This document shows positions 18,511 to 28,091 of a stretch of DNA of 64,000 bases, piece after piece (position 1 is the first letter of the stretch; each line of letters begins with the position of its first letter). Source of the stretch: Calothrix anomala FACHB-343 (GTDB lineage: Bacteria > Cyanobacteriota > Cyanobacteriia > Cyanobacteriales > Nostocaceae); NCBI RefSeq assembly GCF_014696435.1, contig NZ_JACJQG010000022.1, positions 53,466-117,465 of the forward strand. Reading direction: 5' to 3'. The notes beneath the pieces were generated by a model. That model ran no database searches. It was not told where the DNA came from and worked only from the letters and a program-made list of their open reading frames with translations. The position numbers and the translations under genes were made by a program.

Positions 18511-19839
18511 ATGTTATTACCTACCTTTAGTATGCAAGTATCCGTGCCCAATGGGATATCTGAGTTTGAGTTGAAAACAAATTTAGTCAAAGTTCTGCTG
18601 ATTGATGACCAAATAATTATTGGTGAAGCCATCCATCGCCTTCTCGCTAACGAAGCAGATATATCTGTTTACTATATCGATGACTCTACCCAAGCTATGC
18701 AAAATGCGATCGCCATTGAACCAACGGTGATTCTCTTGGATATGGTGATGCCAGATATGGATGGATTAATGTTGCTACGTTGGCTGCGTTCTCATCCAGC
18801 AACTCGTGACATTCCTATCATTATGCTCTCCAGTAAAGAAGAACCTAGACTCAAAGCAGAAGCCTTTGCTGCAGGTGCCAATGACTATTTAATTAAGTTA
18901 CCTGATGCTGTTGAGTTAATTGCCAGAATCAGGTATCATTCTCGTGCTTACAACAACCTCAAAGCATTAATTACAGCCACCGCCACGGCACAATTACAAG
19001 CCCGTCAATTAGAGAAAACTGTAAAAGAGTTGCAAACTACCCAAGTGCAATTAATTCAAACAGAAAAAATGTCCGGTTTGGGGAAAATGGTTGCAGGTTT
19101 GGCACATGAAATCAATAATCCCATTAATTTTATTCATGGTAATTTCACCCATCTCCATAGTCATATTCAATGTTTATTAGATGTGATGGAATGTTACCAA
19201 CAAGAAAATCCTGAATTATTTAATCTTGTTCAAGAGAAAATTGGCGATATCAATCTGGAATTTGTTATCGAAGATTTACCAAAAATCCTTTCATCAATGC
19301 AGCTTGGTACCGAACGAATTCGCGAAATTGTTCTTTCCATGCGCAACTTTTCCCGCCTCGATCAAGCTGAAAAAAAAGCTGTGAATATTCATGAAGGACT
19401 TGAAAGTACGTTATTACTTTTAAATCATCGCCTGAAGCAAGAAATTCAAATTATTAAAGAATATGGCAATTTACCCTTAGTTGAATGTTATCCAGCACAA
19501 CTTAACCAGGTATTTATGAATATTCTGAGTAATGCTATTGATGCCTTATTAGATAAGCCAGAAAGCCAAATACAGAAGCAAATTATAATTAAAACTGAAG
19601 TAACGGAGAAACAAACAATCCAAGTTTATATCATAGATAACGGTGGTGGAATTCCAGCAGAAATAGAAAACAAAATATTCGATCCCTTTTTTACAACTAA
19701 ACCAGTTAACCAAGGAACCGGGCTAGGATTAGCAATTAGCTATCAAATTATCGAAAGACATAAAGGTACTATTCATGGCCATTCTCAACCTGGTATAGGA
19801 ACAGAATTTGTCATTGAAATTCCCATAGCCCTAGCATAG
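18511..19839 (+). CDS. WspR-like receiver fused to a histidine kinase
   Basis: Residues about 24-150 form a receiver that closely resembles the receiver of WspR ([54 protein letters not shown]), with acceptor Asp77 in LLDMVMP. WspR then has a GGDEF domain; here a coiled coil (165-185) leads to a HisKA domain with His199 in GLAHEINNP and a HATPase with DNGGGIP and GTGLGLAIS. The product (442 residues) would receive phosphate from the CheA-like kinase and pass the signal to a second regulator rather than make cyclic-di-GMP itself. A start at Met8 is also possible. The gene follows the cluster after a 235-base gap. Confidence 0.88.
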   Translation: MLLPTFSMQVSVPNGISEFELKTNLVKVLLIDDQIIIGEAIHRLLANEADISVYYIDDSTQAMQNAIAIEPTVILLDMVMPDMDGLMLLRWLRSHPATRDIPIIMLSSKEEPRLKAEAFAAGANDYLIKLPDAVELIARIRYHSRAYNNLKALITATATAQLQARQLEKTVKELQTTQVQLIQTEKMSGLGKMVAGLAHEINNPINFIHGNFTHLHSHIQCLLDVMECYQQENPELFNLVQEKIGDINLEFVIEDLPKILSSMQLGTERIREIVLSMRNFSRLDQAEKKAVNIHEGLESTLLLLNHRLKQEIQIIKEYGNLPLVECYPAQLNQVFMNILSNAIDALLDKPESQIQKQIIIKTEVTEKQTIQVYIIDNGGGIPAEIENKIFDPFFTTKPVNQGTGLGLAISYQIIERHKGTIHGHSQPGIGTEFVIEIPIALA

Positions 19840-20408
19840 TAAATAAACACCCGCTTGCTTCAATTCATGGTGCAATCTCATGAGGCGATGCTGACCTTAA
19901 TTCAGATAGAAACAAGCGAGTGCTATCTATTGATAATAGTCATATCTCTCAATCATCATCTCAGCCAAAATCAGGCAAATTTACATTATCCATCAAGCTT
20001 GCCCTGAGCCAAAGGCTGTGAATTAATGAAAGCAAAGAGAGTGGCTACTTTGTGAGCCAGAAAAATACCAATAACAGTCCACAAGCAAACTACCAGTTTT
20101 CTCTCCTAAATTGCGATCGCGGGCGAAGATGCCGCATTTGTAATTCATCAAATATGGTAGAGTTGCCAGAATCAGGGAGCCAGGACTCAATTGTGAATTA
20201 TGAATTATGAAGTAGCAATTAGGAAATTTAATCTTCAGCTTCACAATTCATAAATTATCGGTCTAGGAATTAGATGCCAAAATTGTACGAATTGGGTTGA
20301 GATTTTGTCACTAATTCATCTTGTGAGCAGAAGGATATCGAAATAAACTATCAGCTATCAGCAGTCAAGTATACAGTTAAAAGCTGACAGCTGAATGCTG
20401 ATAGCTAT
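19840..20408. other. Spacer between convergent genes with a long hairpin
   Basis: The 569-base region between the WspR-like kinase gene and a NarL-type regulator has no credible ORF. Near its right end, 11-bp arms AGCTATCAGCA (20353-20363) and TGCTGATAGCT (20396-20406) flank AGCTGACAGCTG-like repeats and sit two bases beyond the regulator stop, so they may act as its terminator. The heptamer-type unit CTGATAGCTGATAG is a dispersed cyanobacterial repeat. Confidence 0.55.
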
Positions 20409-21089
20409 TTACGCCATTTGATTTTCAATCGCCCACCGCGCTAGTTCAGTGCGGTTATGGAGATTGGTTTTGCCCAACATATTGGACACATGGCTTTCAA
20501 CGGTACGCTGACTAACATTTAATTCTTCAGCAATTTCGCGGTTAGCTAAACCCCTAGCCACAAACTGTACTACTTTCAGTTCGGTGGGAGTTAGCTGCAC
20601 ATCGAAGGGAACCTGGATACGGGAACCATTTTCCCCTCCTTTTGCTTGGTGTTCTTTCCAACGGATAGTTTGCTTCAGAGAAGATTCTACTTGCGCTACG
20701 AGTTCTTCTGGTTCAAAGGGCTTGACCATATAAACGTCAGCACCTTTATTGAGACCTTTCACTCGGTCTGCGCTTTGTCCCTTAGCTGAAAGGAATAGAA
20801 CGGGAATCCAGCTAGTACGTTCATTTTGCCGGACTTGTTCTACAAAAGTGTATCCGTCCATTTCCGGCATCATCACGTCGCAGATAATCATATCTGGAAC
20901 ATCATGCTCTAAAATTTCTAGAGCTTCTCTTCCGTTTTCGGCGGTGATGACTTCATATCCCCGGAATTCCAAGTAATCCTTCACCAGCAAGATGAGGTTA
21001 GGGTCATCATCAATCAGTAGAAGTCGTTTGTGATCTTTCATGCTGGGCTCTTTCATAGCAGTGGCACTTGTCGCGCTTCGGTCCATCAA
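20409..21089 (-). CDS. NarL/LuxR-family response regulator (Ycf29-like)
   Basis: This 226-residue two-domain regulator has a receiver (about 20-140; Asp71 in IICDVMMPEMDG; Lys in VKPFEPEE) and a C-terminal LuxR-type helix-turn-helix (about 160-220; LTPTELKVVQFVARGLANRE and VSQRTVESHVSNML). It resembles the plastid/cyanobacterial Ycf29 group. Its cognate kinase is not adjacent. It faces the WspR-like histidine kinase tail to tail, so a functional link is possible but unsupported. Alternative starts are the ATGs giving MKEPS and MKDHK. Confidence 0.85.
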   Translation of the reverse strand: MMDRSATSATAMKEPSMKDHKRLLLIDDDPNLILLVKDYLEFRGYEVITAENGREALEILEHDVPDMIICDVMMPEMDGYTFVEQVRQNERTSWIPVLFLSAKGQSADRVKGLNKGADVYMVKPFEPEELVAQVESSLKQTIRWKEHQAKGGENGSRIQVPFDVQLTPTELKVVQFVARGLANREIAEELNVSQRTVESHVSNMLGKTNLHNRTELARWAIENQMA

Positions 21090-21434
21090 GGTCTTGTATA
21101 TTTATCCTCTATGGTGGATTATTTGAGATGTTGTCTTTCCCACTTAACTTGCCTAGTACTTGTCGGAAGTTTTACCAGTGAAAACCACTGTTTAGGAAAC
21201 TACTAACTTATAGGCGATAGTCCAGTAAGGATACGTAGAGCAGTAGTAATTATAATGCGTTATTATATATCGCTTTGAAAGTGGCGGGTGAAAAAATGCT
21301 GATTAAATAATAATCCTTCCGATTCACAAGATCAGTATTGGCTGAAGATGACCCTAGCTCAAAACCAACCACCGCTTCAGAGCGCTTACTACTTAATTAC
21401 GAAATCCTTCGGATGTTAAGCCTTGCTCAGATAT
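21090..21434. other. Intergenic region, nothing recognised
   Basis: This 345-base stretch upstream of the NarL-type regulator should carry its promoter. I see no ORF, clear hairpin or repeat array. Confidence 0.5.
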
Positions 21435-21893
21435 TCACAAGCAACCAGAGAAGTTTCTGGCAAAGGATGGGTTAAAAATGCATATTCTTCCACCACCATT
21501 ATGCCTATCAAGTGTTTGGGCGATCCGCTCAATCGCTTCTAGGGTTGCTTGACGATACCAGACATCATCCGGGTAAACCACCATTATCGGTCTAGAACCA
21601 GAAACCCGCAAGCTATTGACTTGAGTTTTCAAGGTAAAGGTACAAGTGGGATTACTGTTTAGCGACTGATAGCGCTTGGGCTTGGGCAATCGCTTTTTTA
21701 AGTATTCCCCGGATTCCAGACTAGCTTGTTTTGAGCAGCAGTGGCTAACTGTCTGTTCAGGACAAAGGGAAATATGTCTTTGAATCTTTGCAAGTCCTAC
21801 AGTTTCTACACAATTACGCCAAGCTTTATTGTCTAGAAATTGAGTGGTTTTGGAGATTTTATGGCTGCACTGGATCACTGTATTGTCACTCAT
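21435..21893 (-). CDS. Thioredoxin-like [2Fe-2S] ferredoxin family protein with missing ligands
   Basis: The 152-residue protein resembles thioredoxin-like ferredoxins: HISLCPEQTVSHCC (C44, C52, C53) is the first cysteine region and RPIMVVYPDDVWYRQATLEA (101-120) is the typical late strand-helix (relatives have GPIMVVYPDGVWY). Relatives carry the second ligand pair as NCLRVC before that; here it reads NSLRVS, so two expected cluster cysteines are serines (94 and 98). A [2Fe-2S] cluster could not form in the usual way. The reading is from motif memory, and the C-terminus is also divergent. The gene is monocistronic. Confidence 0.6.
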   Translation of the reverse strand: MSDNTVIQCSHKISKTTQFLDNKAWRNCVETVGLAKIQRHISLCPEQTVSHCCSKQASLESGEYLKKRLPKPKRYQSLNSNPTCTFTLKTQVNSLRVSGSRPIMVVYPDDVWYRQATLEAIERIAQTLDRHNGGGRICIFNPSFARNFSGCL

Positions 21894-22049
21894 CGAGCGG
21901 CTCCCTGATTACAGTTCTATAACAATTTCCTAGCTTTGCAAATAAATTTGTGGATATAAAAATATTCGTAACTTAAGAAACAGAACCTGAAGTTTTACAA
22001 TAAATAAGTATTTATACTTAAGTATATGTTTGAAGAGTATCGATAAGTG

Positions 22050-22240
22050 GGTATGGGGCATTGGGCATTGGGCATTGGATAATTTGTCATTTAGTCATTT
22101 GTCATTTTGTCATTTATCATTTGTCATTTGTGATGGAGCATAGAGATTTGTTATTTACTCTTGCTCCCTTGTTCTCCTTGTCCTCCTGCCCCCTGCCCCC
22201 CTGCCCCCTGCTCCCTGCCCCATACCCTCTGCCCCTAGTT
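22050..22240. repeat. STRR block upstream of groES
   Basis: Three TTGGGCA units (22055-22078), about six TCATTTG/TCATTTT heptamers (22084-22131) and CTGCCCC-type units (about 22185-22235) follow one another. Short ORFs across this block are repeat artefacts. Confidence 0.85.
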
Positions 22241-22264
22241 CGGAAACCCGTACACAAAAAAATG

Positions 22265-22293
22265 TTGCCATTGTACGCTGGTCTTCGGTAAAT
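22265..22293 (+). promoter_or_regulatory. Candidate sigma-70-type promoter of groESL
   Basis: TTGCCA (22265-22270), a 17-base spacer and GTAAAT (22288-22293) make a plausible -35/-10 pair. The -10 touches the CIRCE operator, so repressor binding would block transcription. Confidence 0.45.
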
Positions 22294-22319
22294 TAGCACT
22301 CAGGAGTTGAGAGTGCTAA
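22293..22319 (+). promoter_or_regulatory. CIRCE operator (HrcA binding site) of groESL
   Basis: TTAGCACTC (22293-22301), nine bases, and GAGTGCTAA (22311-22319) match the CIRCE consensus perfectly. HrcA represses chaperonin genes through this element in many bacteria, including cyanobacteria. It lies just upstream of groES, in the leader. Confidence 0.95.
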
Positions 22320-22335
22320 CTCTGGAGAAATTAAT

Positions 22336-22647
22336 ATGGCAGCAATATCTTTAAGCGTTTCTACAGTTAAACCATTAGGCGATCGCGTTTTCGTGAAAGT
22401 GAGCGCCTCCGAAGAAAAGACCGCAGGTGGTCTATATTTGCCCGATACCGCTAAGGAAAAGCCCCAAGTAGGTGAAGTAGTCGCCTTAGGCCCTGGCAAG
22501 CGCAATGATGACGGTTCTCGTCAAGAACTCGAAATCAAAGTCGGTGACAAAGTTCTCTACTCTAAGTATGCTGGCACTGATGTCAAGCTAGGCACTGAAG
22601 AGTACGTCCTGCTTTCTGAAAAAGATATTTTAGCAGTTGTGAGCTAA
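22336..22647 (+). CDS. groES: Co-chaperonin GroES
   Basis: GroES caps the GroEL folding chamber. The 103-residue protein has the expected [12 protein letters not shown] start, a mobile loop (about 24-38, [13 protein letters not shown]) and the [15 protein letters not shown] segment. A CIRCE element precedes it by 16 bases and groEL follows 110 bases later, so the two form an HrcA-controlled heat-shock operon. Confidence 0.97.
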   Translation: MAAISLSVSTVKPLGDRVFVKVSASEEKTAGGLYLPDTAKEKPQVGEVVALGPGKRNDDGSRQELEIKVGDKVLYSKYAGTDVKLGTEEYVLLSEKDILAVVS

Positions 22648-22751
22648 TTAGGTCTTGCAGGCTGTGGCATGGCGATCGTGCCCAATGTCCAGCAATCTAT
22701 TACCAAAATTTACAGACAAACTTGATTTACTTGATTTACTCCCTCAATTAG

Positions 22752-24395
<1,644 letters not shown>

Positions 24396-24418
24396 TATTT
24401 TCTAGCCCCCTATTTGTC

Positions 24419-24457
24419 AAAACAGCTGCTTCCCTTGCGGAGGCGGCTGTTTTTTTG
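24419..24457 (+). terminator. Rho-independent terminator of groESL
   Basis: Arms AAAACAGCTGC (24419-24429) and GCGGCTGTTTT (24443 onward) pair, with one T-G wobble, and run into seven T. It is 24 bases after the groEL stop. Confidence 0.8.
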
Positions 24458-24480
24458 TGTTATCAAATCGCAGAATTATA

Positions 24481-24700
24481 TTGACATATTCCCCAGCCTA
24501 AAGGCGTGGGGATTCTGGTTTCAAACAACAGTTGCAGGCATAGCCCGTCTTACACTATCTCGCCCGACAGACAATGCCCTGCCTGTTTCCACAATTCTAT
24601 CAAAAAGCCGTCCTTTAAGCGGCGCACTGAGAGCTACACCCGAAGTGGACGGGGCTGTAGACCCAGGTTTTTGGTAAATAAATTAATATCGTGTAACACC
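24481..24700 (-). mobile_element. Relic of the right end of an IS200/IS605-family element
   Basis: Read on the minus strand, this segment ends in an imperfect hairpin CCCCACGCC-TTTA-GGCTGGGG (24490-24511) followed by AATATGTCAA, with TCAA being the right-end cleavage tetramer of IS608-like elements. Upstream on the same strand lie several smaller hairpins (around 24600-24660) as found downstream of tnpB, in the omega-RNA region. No tnpA or tnpB coding remains. The left limit is not definable from sequence alone. Confidence 0.5.
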
Positions 24701-24708
24701 CAAATAAC

Positions 24709-25521
24709 TTGAGTTACGACAACGCTTGTAAATATTTAGCCGAACAGTACCCAGGAGATTTTGTCCGTTGGTTACTGGGAGTAGACGCGCCACAAATTGA
24801 AATCTTAAAAACTGAACTGACACTAGAACCAATTCGTGCAGATTCTGTGACATTTTTGCAAGCAGCTAACAAAATTTTACATATTGAATTTCAAACATTA
24901 ACGATATCCGATCCGCCACTGAACTTCCGAATGCTTGATTATTCCGTGAGGTTGAAGCGTCAATATCGATGTCCTGTAACCCAAGTAATCATCTTTTTAC
25001 AGGAAACTACTAACGAAATAGCTTTCACTGAAGAATACCGAGATGACACAACAATTCATCAATATCGAGTAGTTCGTCTATGGGAGCAAGATTCAGCAGC
25101 ATTTTTGGCAAATCCTGCACTGTTACCTCTAGCAACATTAACCAGAACTGAATCGCCTCAAGGATTGCTAGCACAAGTTGCCGAACGAGTCGCTACAATT
25201 TCTAATAGAGAGCAGCGACAAAATATAGCTGGTTGTATAGAGATTTTGGCAGGTTTGCGGTTTGAAAAAGATTTGATTCGCCAATTATTGCGGGAGGATA
25301 TTATGAAAGAATCTGTAATTTATCAAGATATTTTGCAACAAGGTAAAAAACAAGGTGAAGAAAGTTTGATTCTACGCCAACTTAATAGGCGTTTTGGTGA
25401 AATAGGTACGTCACTAATTGAACGTATTCGGGGATTATCTATTGAAAAGCTAGAAGAATTGGGGGAAGCGTTGTTTGATTTTTCTGCAATTACTGATTTA
25501 GAGACTTGGTTAGAACAGTAG
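24709..25521 (+). CDS. Rpn/PD-(D/E)XK nuclease-like protein with DUF4351 tail
   Basis: The 270-residue protein has the layout of the Rpn family of recombination-promoting nucleases: N-terminal SYDNACKYLAEQYPGDFVRWLLG, the core EPIRADSV and ILHIEFQT (acidic and E-x-Q type catalytic region, residues about 38-62), and a C-terminal DUF4351 helix pair (LNRRFGEIGTSLIERIRGLS). Many cyanobacterial copies exist per genome. It begins with a TTG; no better start upstream is apparent. It follows the IS relic by only a few bases. Function in this host is unknown. Confidence 0.75.
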   Translation: MSYDNACKYLAEQYPGDFVRWLLGVDAPQIEILKTELTLEPIRADSVTFLQAANKILHIEFQTLTISDPPLNFRMLDYSVRLKRQYRCPVTQVIIFLQETTNEIAFTEEYRDDTTIHQYRVVRLWEQDSAAFLANPALLPLATLTRTESPQGLLAQVAERVATISNREQRQNIAGCIEILAGLRFEKDLIRQLLREDIMKESVIYQDILQQGKKQGEESLILRQLNRRFGEIGTSLIERIRGLSIEKLEELGEALFDFSAITDLETWLEQ

Positions 25522-25644
25522 AATTAGGTACTGTCAACAAAAAGGATGTAACCGAATCGTAAGTGTAGGATATTAATGTTGGGGTTTGTTTTGCTCCACC
25601 CAACCTATGAGGAATTGCGATTCTACTAAAAAATTGGTGTGATT

Positions 25645-25968
25645 CTAATCACTATGTTCTTCTACAGATTTTTTCTTTGAGGGAGCAATCGTCTCAGACA
25701 TTGCTCTAAGAATACTAGCAAAACGCTCGTAATCTAAGTAAGTCACTATACGTTCGCTTTCTAATACTTCTTGTAATGAATCCCAATCATCTACTAGAGA
25801 GCCTACTACTGCTTCGGGAGAAGAATCAAAATAACTCCACTCATCACTTGTAATGAGCCAGTAAAAATCGGTTTCAACATCTACAAATTCAATTTTGTCA
25901 TCCTTTATTCGTTGAAATAAAAGCTCGAATATTTGCTTAATTTCATCTAGAGTAATACGAATTGTCAT
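25645..25968 (-). CDS. Hypothetical acidic protein
   Basis: This 107-residue acidic protein has a pattern of alternating helices and the segment FDVETDFYWLITSDEWSYF-like (VDVETDFYWLI). I do not recognise a family. It lies between an Rpn-type gene and ureD, on the opposite strand to both. An immunity or adaptor role is possible because of size and acidity, but there is no direct evidence. Confidence 0.5.
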   Translation of the reverse strand: MTIRITLDEIKQIFELLFQRIKDDKIEFVDVETDFYWLITSDEWSYFDSSPEAVVGSLVDDWDSLQEVLESERIVTYLDYERFASILRAMSETIAPSKKKSVEEHSD

Positions 25969-26047
25969 GGATTTATTCCTTAATGTTGTAACAAATACAT
26001 TGATTTTTTGAAGTTCTCATGTGTGTTTATCAATTAATTGTTAATTT

Positions 26048-26905
26048 GTGAATTTACAGCCTGATTTTCCAGCAACAGCAAAGACCTTAGATAGTTGGCA
26101 TGGCAAACTTAATTTAGTCTACGCCGATCGCAAAAATGCCACCCAGCTAATTTACAACCACCAGCAAGCACCGCTAAAGGTACAGCGTCCGTTTTATCCA
26201 GAAGGGGAAAAAGTCTGTCATAGCGTCATTTTACATACGGCTGGGGGAGTTGTGGGAGGCGATCGCCTTTCTCTCAATTTCCACCTCCAACCCCACGCCC
26301 AAGCATTAATCACTACAGCCGCCGCGAGTAAAATCTACCGCAGTAATGGACAGCAAGCTAGACAAACTATCGATATCAAAGTCGATGCTGGCGCTTGTTT
26401 AGAGTGGTTACCCCAAGAAACAATTTTGTTTAACAGTGCGATTTATCGGCAACATTTACGGGTAGAATTAGCAACCGAAGCCAGTTGGCTAGGCTGGGAA
26501 ATTACGCGATTAGGGCGCAGTGCTAGAGGAGAGAAATTCTTGCAAGGAGAATGGCGATCGCATACCGAAATTTGGCAGCAAGGTGTACCCTTGTGGATCG
26601 ATCGGCAATATTTACCTGGTAGCGAGGAAGTTTTTCACAGTCCCCACGGCTTGGCTGGACAACCAATTGTCGGTAGTCTAGTCTGGGTGGGTAATCCAGT
26701 TGACTCAGAAATAGTGGCAAAAGCCCGTAATTTATGGGATGGTGCAGGAGAGGTGGGGGTGTCGCGACTACAACATGGACTTTTATGTAGATATCGCGGT
26801 GCTTCGTCATCTGAGGTGCGAAACTGGTTTACGTCTGTTTGGCAGATGCTACGGGTTAATTTTTTGAGTCGTGGTAGCTGTGTACCTAGAGTTTGGCAGG
26901 TTTGA
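26048..26905 (+). CDS. ureD: Urease accessory protein UreD
   Basis: UreD (UreH) is part of the UreDFG complex that inserts nickel into urease. The 285-residue protein has HGKLNLVYADRKNATQLIYN at the start, PFYPEGEKVCHSVILHTAGG and ALITTAAASKIYRSN in the centre and HGLLCRYRGASS near the end. Translation starts at a GTG. It is the first gene of the ureDABC operon; ureE, F and G are not in this window. Confidence 0.92.
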   Translation: MNLQPDFPATAKTLDSWHGKLNLVYADRKNATQLIYNHQQAPLKVQRPFYPEGEKVCHSVILHTAGGVVGGDRLSLNFHLQPHAQALITTAAASKIYRSNGQQARQTIDIKVDAGACLEWLPQETILFNSAIYRQHLRVELATEASWLGWEITRLGRSARGEKFLQGEWRSHTEIWQQGVPLWIDRQYLPGSEEVFHSPHGLAGQPIVGSLVWVGNPVDSEIVAKARNLWDGAGEVGVSRLQHGLLCRYRGASSSEVRNWFTSVWQMLRVNFLSRGSCVPRVWQV

Positions 26906-26908
26906 TTA

Positions 26909-26937
26909 AACCGCAGAGGCGCAGAGAACACAGAGGA
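26909..26937. repeat. AACCGCAGAGGCGCAGAG dispersed repeat
   Basis: This repeat fills the gap between ureD and ureA. Related copies are at 14911-14938, 46200-46227 and, diverged, at 27585-27600 beside the GxxExxY cassette. Confidence 0.7.
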
Positions 26938-26944
26938 GGGAGAA

Positions 26945-27247
26945 ATGCAACTTACGCCGCAGGAAAAAGATAAGTTGTTAATTTTTACTGCTGCTTTAGT
27001 GGCAGAGAGACGTAAGAATAGAGGTTTGAAATTAAATTATCCTGAAGCAGTTGCTTATATTTCTGCTGCAATTTTAGAAGGTGCAAGAGATGGGCAAACT
27101 GTGGTGGAATTAATGAGTTATGGCACTACTTTGTTAACGCGAGATGATGTGATGTCAGGTGTGCCGGAAATGGTGCATGAAGTCCAGGTAGAAGCAACTT
27201 TTCCTGATGGGACAAAGTTGGTGACTGTGCATAATCCGATTCGTTAA
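26945..27247 (+). CDS. ureA: Urease gamma subunit
   Basis: This 100-residue protein ([20 protein letters not shown]) is the small gamma subunit of urease, which hydrolyses urea to ammonia and carbamate in the cytosol. [20 protein letters not shown] is the family core. A GGAGG ribosome site sits just before the ATG. The gene for the beta subunit follows 18 bases later. Confidence 0.96.
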   Translation: MQLTPQEKDKLLIFTAALVAERRKNRGLKLNYPEAVAYISAAILEGARDGQTVVELMSYGTTLLTRDDVMSGVPEMVHEVQVEATFPDGTKLVTVHNPIR

Positions 27248-27265
27248 TTTGCAAAGGAGTAAGGT

Positions 27266-27571
27266 ATGATTCCTGGGGAAATTATTACAGCAGATGGAGA
27301 AATTGAATTAAATGCTGGGCGTGAAACTATTAAATTAATAGTAGGAAATACAGGCGATCGCCCCATACAAGTTGGTTCCCATTTTCACTTTTTTGAAGTT
27401 AACTCAGCCTTAAATTTTGATAGAGAACAAGCGCGAGGAATGCGTCTGGATATTCCCGCAGGTACAGCAGTTCGTTTTGAACCAGGGGATGAAAAGGAAA
27501 TTACTCTTGTACCGCTGGTTGGTATGCGTCAGGTTTATGGATTTAATGGCAGAGTTAATGGAGGACTTTAA
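27266..27571 (+). CDS. ureB: Urease beta subunit
   Basis: The 101-residue protein starts [19 protein letters not shown] and contains [17 protein letters not shown], diagnostic of UreB. AAGGAG precedes the ATG. The normal ureB-ureC junction is broken by an inserted minus-strand gene with flanking repeats, so the distance to ureC is 520 bases. Confidence 0.96.
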   Translation: MIPGEIITADGEIELNAGRETIKLIVGNTGDRPIQVGSHFHFFEVNSALNFDREQARGMRLDIPAGTAVRFEPGDEKEITLVPLVGMRQVYGFNGRVNGGL

Positions 27572-27609
27572 AGGAAGAGGTTTTTAACGCAGAGGGGCGC
27601 AAAGGGAAA

Positions 27610-28030
27610 CGCAAAGGTACGCGGAGTTAGAGAGTTAGAGTTTGTTAGCGACACGTTTGATGCCGTCTTTGAGGTGGAGAACGTTAAAGTTGAGAATGAG
27701 ACCGAGTTTGCAATTAGTGAGTTTGAGATAAGTTAAAAGTTGTACGGAGTGGATTGGGTGAATAGATGCTACTGATTTAATTTCAATAATTACTTTATTT
27801 TCTACTATTAAATCTAATCGATATACACAATCTAATTGCACTCTTTCATATTCCAGTGGTACGGGAACTTGTTTACCAACATTAAATCCTCTCTTCTTTA
27901 ATTCGTAATGCAAACACTCCTCATAAGCTGACTCCAACAACCCCGGCCCCAATGCTGTATGCACTCGCATCCCACAACCAATTATCGCCCCACTCAAATC
28001 ATTCTCATCCATACTCCGCGTACCTTTGCG
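27610..28030. mobile_element. GxxExxY cassette bracketed by 17-bp inverted repeats
   Basis: The perfect inverted repeat CGCAAAGGTACGCGGAG (27610-27626) and its complement (28014-28030) encloses a single gene read opposite to the urease operon, ending within a few bases of each side. Outside the arms both flanks continue as related CGCAAAG-rich sequence. This looks like a small mobile cassette inserted between ureB and ureC. No transposase is encoded. Confidence 0.65.
27635..28012 (-). CDS. GxxExxY family protein (PD-(D/E)XK-like)
   Basis: The 125-residue protein has the name-giving motif [11 protein letters not shown] (about residues 22-32) and the nuclease-like core [18 protein letters not shown] (Asp, then E-x-K; about residues 64-81). 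The family is small, widespread and of unknown role; the fold suggests DNA cleavage or binding. It interrupts the urease operon on the antisense strand and is bracketed by inverted repeats. Its transcript would oppose that of ureB-ureC. Confidence 0.85.
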   Translation of the reverse strand: MDENDLSGAIIGCGMRVHTALGPGLLESAYEECLHYELKKRGFNVGKQVPVPLEYERVQLDCVYRLDLIVENKVIIEIKSVASIHPIHSVQLLTYLKLTNCKLGLILNFNVLHLKDGIKRVANKL

Positions 28031-28091
28031 CTTACCTTCGCGCTACTTTGCGTTTAAACTCAATTCTACTCTCACTTACCAGGAATGTAAT

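Noticed and set aside
24414-24712. Two overlapping plus-strand ORFs between groEL and the Rpn-type gene
   Set aside because: They lie in the IS right-end relic and groESL terminator and resemble no protein.
25969-26047. Possible NtcA site upstream of ureD (GTAACAAATAC)
   Set aside because: Spacing between GTA and TAC is five bases and not the eight of the NtcA consensus.
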